Positions 56,301-64,000 of a DNA stretch of 64,000 bases are shown here, piece after piece (position 1 is the first letter of the stretch; each line of letters begins with the position of its first letter). The translations under genes were made by a program, and so were the position numbers. Below the pieces are notes generated by a model. That model did not search any database, was not told where the DNA came from, and saw nothing but the letters and a program-made list of their open reading frames with translations. Origin of the DNA: Ixodes scapularis. Taxonomy: Eukaryota > Arthropoda > Arachnida > Ixodida > Ixodidae. The DNA lies in contig NW_024609846.1 in the NCBI RefSeq assembly GCF_016920785.2, positions 77,881,816-77,945,815 on the forward strand, in the 5' to 3' direction.

Positions 56301-58960
56301 GCAATGATGGAAGTTGACTAGGGGTCAGAGTTATCGATCATCCCAGAACAAACAAATGAGGTCATGAAGAAGATGCTGCACCGGGTGAGCCATTTCAATC
56401 GCTAGTCAGATTTCCATTGCAATACGGTGCAGATCAAGGGGGTGTATAAGGTCCATGTCAAGCACAGCAGTTTCGAAGGAGACCAGAAACTGCCAGTAAC
56501 ACAGGGACAGTGGACAACCCTCCTTGGCATGGACTGGTTTAAACCATTGGGAATCAGGCTGCTAGGGGTAAATAAGGTCACAGGGCTGTCTATTGAAGGT
56601 GTGCTTGCAAAGTACGATGGCGTTTTTGGGTAAAAGATTGAGAAGTTTGAGGGACCCCCAGTATCGCAGCACCTTGACTTTACAATGATGCCAATCCGCA
56701 TAAAACCCTAGCAAATGCGCTTTGCGCTCACGCTTAAAATTGACGCTGAACTTGATTGCTTTATTGAACAAGGCATTTTCGAGCCGGTCATGCAACCAAA
56801 GTGGGAGACCCCGATTGTGACGCCCATGAAGGCAACTGGAAACATTAGAATATGCGGCGCCTACAAGTGCACTTTCAACAAGGCACTGGCTCAACACCCG
56901 TACCTGACACCCATGGTACAGCACCTCCTGACATCACTCTCGGGGGGGGGAGGCTGTTTGAAAAACTGGATTTGGCAGAAGCTTACCAGCAGCTGGTGAT
57001 TGATGAAGAAGCGGCGGAGGCACAAACGATCACAGCCCATCGAGGAGCATTTCGAGTGAAGTGGCTACGGTTTGGAGTAAATGTTGCTCTTGGGATCTTT
57101 CAGAGCTTCATGGACGACCTCCTGAAGGGGATCACCGGGGTTGTGTCATAATTCGATAACATTCTAATTGCTGCAAGCACCAAAGAAGAGTTGGCAGGCC
57201 ACCTCGAGGAAGTCCTGCACCGTCTTGCTGATGCTGGACTCAGGGTAAGAAGTGAAAAGTGCCACTTTGAAGTGTCGCAGCTCGAGTTCCTGGGATTTCT
57301 TATTGACGAGACGGATGTGCACCCAACAAAAGAAAAGGTGAAGGCGATTCATGAGGCACCAGTACCAACAAGCAAACAGGAGCTACAGGCTTTCCTAAGA
57401 CTGCTAAACTTCTATTGCATCTTTCTACGAAAAAGGCAGCAGTGGCCGAGCCACTACGTCAGCTACTTGACAAAGAGGCACGGTGGGAGTGGACGCCTCT
57501 TCATGAACAAGTTTTCAACGAACGCAAGCAGCTGCTGTCCTCAGCAAGTGTGCTGCACCATTATGATGAAACAAAGCCCTTTGTGCACACTTGTGATGCC
57601 TCGCCATAAGACATACATTAAAGCTGTACTTGGCCGTCGACCGGAAGATGACAAAGAGGTCCCCGTCGCATTTTACTCCCGCACATTGACATCTACTAAG
57701 CCAAACTATGTTCAAATCAACAAAGAAGCCTTTGCAGTGCTGGCAAGCATAAAGAAGTTCCACGACTACACGTATTGCCTTCGAGATCATAACACCACAA
57801 ACCACCTTTGGGACTGTTCACACCTGCAAAGCAAATGCCATACATCTTGTCTGCACGAATGTTGCGTTGGACGATCCTACAGAATGCTTATAACTACAGT
57901 TTGGATCATTGACCTCGGAAGGACATACAACATGCCGATGCATTTAGTTGCCTCTCACTTACCATTCCAGAGTTTGTGGTGCCACCTCCTCTAGAAGTTT
58001 TGTTTCTGGAGAACACATCCAATCCACCGCTCCACGCCAAGGACGGCGCACAAATGACAGCAAAGAACACCGTTTGAAGGGTTCTCAACTGGGCTCTGAA
58101 GGGTTAGCTGCCAGGCGGCCTTGAGGCAAATTTCCAGCCATTCAAGATTCGACAACATGAGATGCCGGTTCACAAAGGATGTATACTTTGGGGGAACAGG
58201 GTCGTAATTCCCCCAGAAGGCAGGAAGGTGTTGCTGGAGGCCCTCCATGTCGGACATCCTGGCATCGACCAAATGAAGGCTCTGGCTCGCAGCTATGTGT
58301 GGTGGCCCAAGATGGACAGAAGCATAAGAAGAGCATGTGATCAAGTGCATGGCATGCCAAGAGTCACGACCTGCACCTCCTCGTGCCTCAGTAGACGCAT
58401 GAAATGCAACTCCAGCACCGTGGTCTCGGATGACGGGGCTCAGTTCACCTCCGAAGAATTCCGCACATTCTTGAAAGCCGGTCTCATCAGACACATCACG
58501 TCAGCACCCTTCCACCCGTCAACTAACGGACAAGCAGAGCGCATGGTGCACACAACGAAAGATTCGCTACAGCATATTGTAAAAGGGAACATGAGGGCAG
58601 CATCTGACCAGTTTTCTGCTACAGGAGCATGTAACACCATGCATGATGACAGGCAAGAGCCCAGTGGATATGCTGATGAACAGGAGGTCGAAGACGATAC
58701 TTGACCGACTGCACCCAGACCTGACTGAGAGCATGAGGAAGGGAGCTGATGAAAATTCCAGCGAAGGAGCCCAACCGAAGTCACGAATGTTTCGAACAGA
58801 AGACCCAGTATTCATATGCAGCTACAGCAGTGGCCCTTCATGGATACTGGCGACAGTGGTTGAAATGACGGGTCCAGTTTCCTACAAAACCCGCACCCAG
58901 GAGGGCATTATCATGCGACGTTCTGTCGACACGGTGTGTAGGAGCGGTGCATTGAGAGTT
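56301..58960 (+). pseudogene. Gypsy pol remnant (protease, RT, RNase H, integrase)
   Basis: Protease: the active-site triad is interrupted by a TAG at 56319-56321; LLGMDWF lies downstream. RT from about 56715: WETPIVTPMK, ICGAYK, then a frameshift at a G run (about 56940-56950), LDLAEAYQQL and FGVN. A TAA (57149-57151) sits directly before the catalytic motif, whose last Asp has become Asn. Then KCHFEVSQLEFLGFLID and RNase H pieces (CDAS at about 57591-57602; VAFYSRTLT). Integrase: the zinc-binding HVGHPGIDQMK...YVWWPKM, its C-x2-C in another frame (58345-58360), then a deletion that removes the first catalytic Asp and joins directly to SDDGAQFTSEEF and the SAPFHPSTNGQAERMV region. Nonfunctional at every enzyme. 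Confidence 0.8.
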
Positions 58961-59145
58961 GCAACAGACAGCATCAGCCATGGAGAACGGCAAGCTGCTC
59001 GTCCTGAACCACCCGGGCACCCGGATACAGGCAGCGCAGTGCAAACGTTGGTCATGGGCCCAGTGCAAGATGTGGATGTGGCCAGGCAGAAGAGATCAGA
59101 CGGGGCTCGAGCTCTTCGAGAAAGAGTTCACTTAGGGGGAAGGAG

Positions 59146-59346
59146 TGTTGTGTATTGTGGTGGTACCATCTGGAAACAGATGCCAAACCTAGAAGACCAT
59201 GCTACACCGCGCGAACATTGCAAAGCATGCAGTCAACGGCCTACACCAGCCAACAAACCTGTCACGTTGTCATGTAGCCTTTGTATCTTGAGTTAATAAA
59301 TAGTTAATTGTATATCTTGTCGTCATCTACCGGCCAGGATCTAGCA
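59146..59346 (+). repeat. 3' LTR of the Gypsy element
   Basis: 201 bp, aligned with the 5' LTR over its full length with substitutions and small indels; AATAAA at 59295-59300. It is preceded by the polypurine tract and followed by the GTGAC target duplication. Confidence 0.85.
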
Positions 59347-59351
59347 GTGAC

Positions 59352-60663
59352 TATACTTGAAGTGTACTGAAAAAAGTTTGTTAGTTACGGCCTCATTATT
59401 TCAGGCACAGTATGATCAGACCGTTTAAAAAAAGTTGGCCCCGAGATATTCGTAGACAGCATGATTAGTACTTGTACCTAACTAATTCAAAAACAACCCT
59501 TACCTCTAACCCTTACTTTTTTTTTTTCCAGTTTTCTGTGCACCTGGTTGTATGCGCACTCCGCTGGCGTGTCTACCCAGCGGTAGGGCACGATCAATCA
59601 CGGCCATCGTAGCCGATCGCCATCCACGATGACGAGCCCGTTTGAAGTTCCTCCTCCGAAGTTGTCTCTGATACAGCTCTGCGATAGCATGTGGAGGTCA
59701 TGGGTGCTTCCTTGCCACTTGGCGACCACCTCACGATCTGTGAGCATATGCCGACCACCAAGAGGACTACCTACTTGTCCGGCGTTGGTTCCAAGGAGCT
59801 TCGCTGCTGGTGACCACCTGAAGTGGAGAAATATGTCTGAGATTCGTTCATGACAGACAATAAAAAATCTAGCGCAGTTTCGATTCAAATATATATAGCC
59901 ACGCCATAACAATTCCTAGCGAAGGTTCATAAACACTGCTATAACGTATCAAGCTACTCGCTATCTTCCAAAATGTTTTGGAACATGACGTCCGTCGGGA
60001 GTTGACGCTGACATTTTGAGAAACTGTTTGCTTTTCCGACTGTTTTTAAACACGAAACACATCATTTTACAAAGAAAGGATTGCCTCGGAACTGTACCTC
60101 GGCAAACTCCGTGTTCCTCGGGTTGAAAATCGTCTGAACAATAAGACTACGTACTACGTCTTGCTTTCCGTTCCTTCTTGAATGGATGGCGCTGCATTTG
60201 TGTCAGGAACTGAACCGCAAAAATAAGTTATAATTATGCCAAACTTATTCACATTTGCCTTTACGAAACAGCACAACTAAACAGTGGTGTTATTGATATT
60301 ATTTCTTACCTGAGCACTTGCACCAGGACGTGGGTGACCAGTCAAGCTCACAGGAAAACAAGCGATTGCGAAACCACCAAACCGAAAACGAAACAGTCGT
60401 GGCAGGCTTTCCTCACTTTCCTGTCGAAGACGTCGATGGCGTAGAAGTAGTCTAAACTCGCTTTAACGAAAGCATTCACCCGGTAAAAATGACTTGTAGC
60501 CGGTGCGTAGTGGCTGGTGGTAGCCACGTCCGACATTTTGTTTTCTCGTGTGGTCTCATCTTGGGTCTCAGCTGAGACCCAGCGTAAGACGCCGGTTGAG
60601 CCGCTTGCTCGAAACGAAATCGGAACCGTCTCAGCCAAGTCAGAACTTGAGTTCGGTACCTAC
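59352..60663. other. intergenic DNA leading into the duplicated segment
   Basis: No gene is recognised. The last part (about 60560-60655, GTCTCAGCTGAGAC and AACTTGAGTTCGG) resembles 48770-48865, so the segmental duplication probably begins here. Confidence 0.4.
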
Positions 60664-61336
60664 TAGAGCACTATATAGCTCCTACGGAGCAGAGTAGCGC
60701 AATCCTTTGAACCCCGTGTTTCGCCGACAACATGGCCGACAGAGCAGCTAGGCGCGAGTCACGTGGTACTCAGGGTTCCAAGAGGCGGCCCGCCCTATGG
60801 GAGAATACATGGAGATCGACATAACACGGCTGATTAAAAAAATAACGGCGAGTTCACACTTTTCAAAACTAGCCTGTCGTGAATTTAGTAAGGCGCTAAA
60901 CACTTTATCAAAATTTTAATAATATCGGATGCGTGTGCAAATTTTGAGAAGGCAATTTCCAGGGCAATGGCGTTTGAAGCAGACGATTTTTGCTCGCAGC
61001 GGAGATGGGCTTTTCGGGTTGGCCGGAGCGGGTCACGTGAATGGTGTGACGTCGCCGTGTCGTCTGCTGCATGATGCCGCTCAGGCAATTTTTTAAAAAA
61101 AGTTACGTCCTTGCATGGCACAAAACTTATCGCAAATTATTCTAAAATGTTTCATTATTATGTCAAAAATGATTGCCATTCCGTACATCCCCACAAAACT
61201 GAAGAAACAACGATTTTCTCACGTTCTCCATGCATTTCTGACCGCAGTTGGAACCTCCGGGCGTTCGCCGCTAGTCGCCGAGAGACGGCGTTCTAGATTG
61301 CGCTACTCTGCTCCGAAGGAGCTATATAGTGCTCTA
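60664..61336. mobile_element. 673-bp element with ~44-bp inverted ends and 8-bp target duplication
   Basis: The ends start TAGAGCACTATATAGCTCC and the two ~44-bp terminal inverted repeats differ at a single base over about 41 bp. A perfect direct repeat GTACCTAC flanks it (60656-60663 and 61337-61344). The 8-bp duplication and TAGAG-type terminus fit the hAT superfamily. No transposase is encoded. Removing it restores the order of the original locus around 48870-48890, which supports the boundaries. Confidence 0.82.
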
Positions 61337-61344
61337 GTACCTAC

Positions 61345-63250
61345 AACGGAGTGAGCAGTACCTCGAGAGGGAATCTGGGGAAAACAGGGGAAAGCGAAGA
61401 ATACAGACGTGGATGGCGACACGGGGTCGTCTGCTTCAGCTACGCCGCGATCGTTTTGGGCAGCGACGAACGACGACCGTCGTTTAAGCGATGTAAGCCA
61501 TTTGGCGAGTGACGAGACAAACGACGGCAACCCCATTTGCTGTTGCTCGGTCACTCTCGCGACAAGGCAAACAGCATCAAAGCGGCGGGGGCAAGCGACG
61601 AAGGTGATGAGCGACGTGGCCTCTCTAGAAATCCAAAAATCGAGCGACGTATCGCTTACATGCGGTTCAGCCTTAACTGCGTCATGTATTTCGTGCAAAC
61701 CTCGCTTACATGTGAAAAGCGACAGCGAGCCGCGGTTCTGAACGTGTCGTCTGTCACCACCATCCAGCGCATACGCCGAATAAAGGTGTCTACAAAATGT
61801 TTGCTCGAGCTAAGGTGCCCCATTTTTTTAAGAAAAAGGAATAGCTCTGTACGTCGCCGGTCCATCACGAATCCCTTCCAAGGTAAAGAAGAAAGTAATT
61901 TGGTACGTAGATGAAAAGTTTCAATGGGTGAAGGAAATGGAGAAACGAAAACGCGTAATTCGAGAGATATTTTACAAGATTACATAAGTTGCTAAGAAAG
62001 AATGTCAGGAGATCGCATCCGTGCTAAACTCGCGGCATCCATTGACGCTTTGCATAATGCTTCCTTTGAAACGTTTTTATTTAACGACGAAAGAAGTGGG
62101 CACTACATGCCCAAAACATGCATTTTGCAGCTGCAGAGTTGACAGTTTCTACGAAGGCACACTCCACGACCAGCGAGTTGTACGTCTTACTGCACATAAA
62201 AATGAAACATTCTTTGTGCTGAAGGAATTTTGTTTGCTTCTTATTTTCCCGGCTAAATTATATAAGTAATGAAGAGTTCTGGATTTTACCACAATCAAGC
62301 AAAATTCTGTGCTGAGGGAAATTTTATTCACTTCTCATTCCCCAAAATAAATTATAGAAGCAGTCAAGAGTTGTGTATTTCAACCATTTAATACAATCAA
62401 GTTAAAACAACGAATGCGCTTGCCGCAATCAGCCGAGATCCAATGCATCAACAAAATATAAAAAGAGCCTTGTCTTCCACAGGCACAGGGCGCAACAACC
62501 ACCAACTCGCACCACTGGCTGAAGCTGCGCTGGCAGTCGTCAGTACAAGCCCAAACCTTTGCTGGCATAGAAGGGGGCATCGACACCAATTAGCGAGCTG
62601 TCATGTTACTGCTGTTTCTACGGTTACACTTGAATTCATGATGTGCCATTTGATGCAGTCAAGTCTAGAGCCTTCAGGTTTACACAAATAGCGGTTCTAC
62701 TAGCAAAGCTAACATTGTATTTATAATCATATCTTGGGTATGCAGTACTAAATACTAAGCCCAATGGAGGAAACATTCCGGCATGTTCCATCCAGAGCAA
62801 GAAGAATCCATGCACATCCAAGAACACTAAAACTTAGAGCCATGTTACTCGAGTTAAAATTCAAGGTCGGCATTCCAGTGAAAGGCCACTGCACTTATGG
62901 ATAGCAGACTTAGTCTGCTACACTGTTGAAATGCTAGAGGGTACATTTTCCAAGAGTTATGCAATGCTAACGATACAAAGGTGATTGTGTTTCCACCACA
63001 CCATCATTACAAAATACACAGGCTAGAAGTTTTGCGAAGTGAAGCCGAAACATGACAAGCAGCAACACAAATTTCTTTTGTATCGAAAACTACATCTGGG
63101 TAGATACGAAAGTCACAAACACAACACTTCGAACTACTTTTCTTTGGGTTCATTGTATTGAGATGCCAAGTTAAATCAATGCAAAGACAAAGCTGAGAGT
63201 CTGCCACGAATATGTATAAGATTGGCCTATCTCACTCATTTAACAGTTAA
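61345..63250 (+). pseudogene. decayed segmental copy of the Myb/SANT gene
   Basis: Collinear with 48886-52000. Exon 1 corresponds to about 61853-62170 and exon 2 to about 62483-62592, with intron and 5' sequence kept between them, so this is a DNA-level duplication and not a processed copy. Exon 1 has a TAA at 61985-61987 inside the SANT domain, the second core Trp has changed to Cys (KECQEIASVLNSRHP) and the reading frame fails soon after. The exon 2 donor has become GCGAGC. Parts of introns are missing. Exon 3 is not in the window; a BEL/Pao element starts at 63251 where intron 2 should continue. Confidence 0.8.
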
Positions 63251-63431
63251 TGTTTACTGGTGTGGAAAATCGAGAAGGATGAAGTGAAAACGACAGCGAT
63301 ACTTGGAAGACGACGAGGAGGCAGGAGGTTTTTTTGTTGTATACCTTGAACTATAACAACGGCCGATTAAACGGTACAACATTTACTGCTCGGACTATTT
63401 AATTCTTAACTGAGAAGGATACTCGACATTT

Positions 63432-63449
63432 TGGAGCCGAAACCCGGGA
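63432..63449 (+). other. primer-binding site
   Basis: TGGAGCCGAAACCCGGGA lies 3 bases after the LTR end, in the place and form of a sequence complementary to a tRNA 3' end. The tRNA is not assigned. Confidence 0.7.
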
Positions 63450-63646
63450 AACTGCTTCACGACATCACCTCCGAGCCGAGACGAAGCTGCAAATGTACCA
63501 GGTACTGGTGACTTTCGTTGCTAACCCTAACAGTGGAACTCTGAGACTTTAACGACGGAGGCAAATCATCGGGATTGTAACGCGAAGATCTTTCAAGAGG
63601 GATTCCTGCCAACCAAGCGAAAGCCAATCGACTCTAACGAATCGCA

Positions 63647-64000
63647 ATGGACAGACTGAAGGCGAAGCGTACCACTTGACGAGCCCAAAATACCAGGATG
63701 ATAAACGACGCTACCACACTGCTGAACAGCCCCGATATAGACCTGAGCAGGCTCATCGGATTCAAAGAACGCCTGACTACGAGCAACGCGGAGCTTGATA
63801 GAATTAACGAGGAGTTAATTCTATCAAGTGTGTATTGATAGAATGTAAGTATTGAGTGAGAGCCGCTGCTATCAGCAGAGTTGGAGGACGAGTACGCTGC
63901 TGCTGCCGAATGTCAAGGCCATGCCGTCATGTTTATTGCGCAGCTTGGCTTCAAGATTGCGGAATCGGAGAACAGTAGACGCCCCATGGTTCAGGCGACA
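63647..64000 (+). pseudogene. BEL/Pao gag N-terminus, interrupted
   Basis: Starts at ATG 63647 (MDRLKAKRT). A TGA at 63677-63679 interrupts after 10 codons, and further stops (63833-63838 and 63857-63859) follow a palindromic duplication at 63794-63844. The same frame then resumes with PLLSAELEDEYAAAAE and continues open to the window edge. The three stop sites in one frame with intact sequence between them point to point decay plus one small insertion. Confidence 0.7.

Larger units (their letters stand above)
55101..59346 (+). mobile_element. Ty3/Gypsy LTR retrotransposon, complete but dead
   Basis: LTRs at 55101-55305 and 59146-59346 start TGTTGTGT and end TCA/GCA, share order throughout and are flanked by a perfect 5-bp duplication GTGAC (55096-55100 and 59347-59351). 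A polypurine tract (GGGGGAAGGAG, about 59135-59145) precedes the 3' LTR. The order gag, protease, reverse transcriptase, RNase H, integrase is that of Ty3/Gypsy. Many stops, frameshifts and an internal deletion in the integrase show long inactivity; the LTRs have also diverged visibly. No envelope-like frame is seen. Confidence 0.9.
63251..64000 (+). mobile_element. BEL/Pao LTR retrotransposon, 5' part
   Basis: The probable LTR is 63251-63428 (TGTTTACTGG ... TCGACA), followed by a tRNA-type primer-binding site (63432-63449), a leader and the start of gag at 63647. BEL/Pao assignment rests on the leader and gag wording (ATTLLNSPD and KERLTTSNAEL motifs). The element runs off the right edge, so its 3' LTR and target duplication cannot be seen. 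Confidence 0.75.

Overview
The window looks like gene-poor nuclear DNA from an arthropod, most likely a chelicerate such as a hard tick. That assignment is inference from the repeat content: CR1/jockey-like LINEs whose ORF1 carries a PHD-type finger, a Penelope-like element with a GIY-YIG nuclease, Ty3/Gypsy and BEL/Pao elements, many hAT-type short elements, a three-exon Myb/SANT (zeste-type) gene, eukaryotic splice sites and AATAAA signals. There are no operons, Shine-Dalgarno sites or prokaryotic genes. I see no convincing tRNA, rRNA or CRISPR.

Layout. 0-1 kb: edge sequence without a recognisable gene. 1.1-5.3 kb: a nearly full-length LINE on the minus strand (ORF1 intact, ORF2 with two stops and one frameshift). 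5.3-9.1 kb: GC-rich then AT-rich non-coding DNA ending in a LINE 3' fragment. 9.1-13.5 kb: tandem repeats of about 190 bp hit by a hAT short element with an exact 8-bp target duplication, then a foldback element. 13.6-16.6 kb: a badly decayed second LINE. 21.2-23.9 kb: a ~204-bp satellite split by a 1.4-kb CCCTCAC-rich insertion with a 9-bp target duplication. 25.5-26.3 kb: four diverged tandem units. 27.8-30.2 kb: a near-perfect hairpin MITE next to a broken Penelope-like element. 32.0-32.9 and 37.6-38.7 kb: two members of one element family with the same ends but unrelated minisatellite cores. 34.2-34.8 kb: a foldback element. 35.3-35.7 kb: a hAT short element. 44.7-47.9 kb: a 3.1-kb hAT-type element (8-bp target duplication) that contains a shortened LTR element. 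49.6-53.3 kb: the only credible host-like gene, a 334-residue Myb/SANT protein in three exons. 55.1-59.35 kb: a complete but dead Ty3/Gypsy element with both LTRs and a 5-bp target duplication. 60.5-63.25 kb: a decayed segmental copy of the Myb/SANT locus, split by a 673-bp element with an 8-bp target duplication. 63.25-64 kb: the 5' end of a BEL/Pao element running off the window.

How it fits together. This is a layered record of insertions rather than a pathway. The order can be partly read: the Myb/SANT locus was duplicated at DNA level (intron sequence is kept), then the copy decayed and received at least two insertions. The most novel-looking item is the pair of elements at 32 and 38 kb: constant ends with short inverted repeats flank quite different arrays, one of hairpin units built on CCGCTAAATCTAGCGG, the other of GTCACGTGAC E-box palindromes and TGACGTCA (CRE-type) palindromes.
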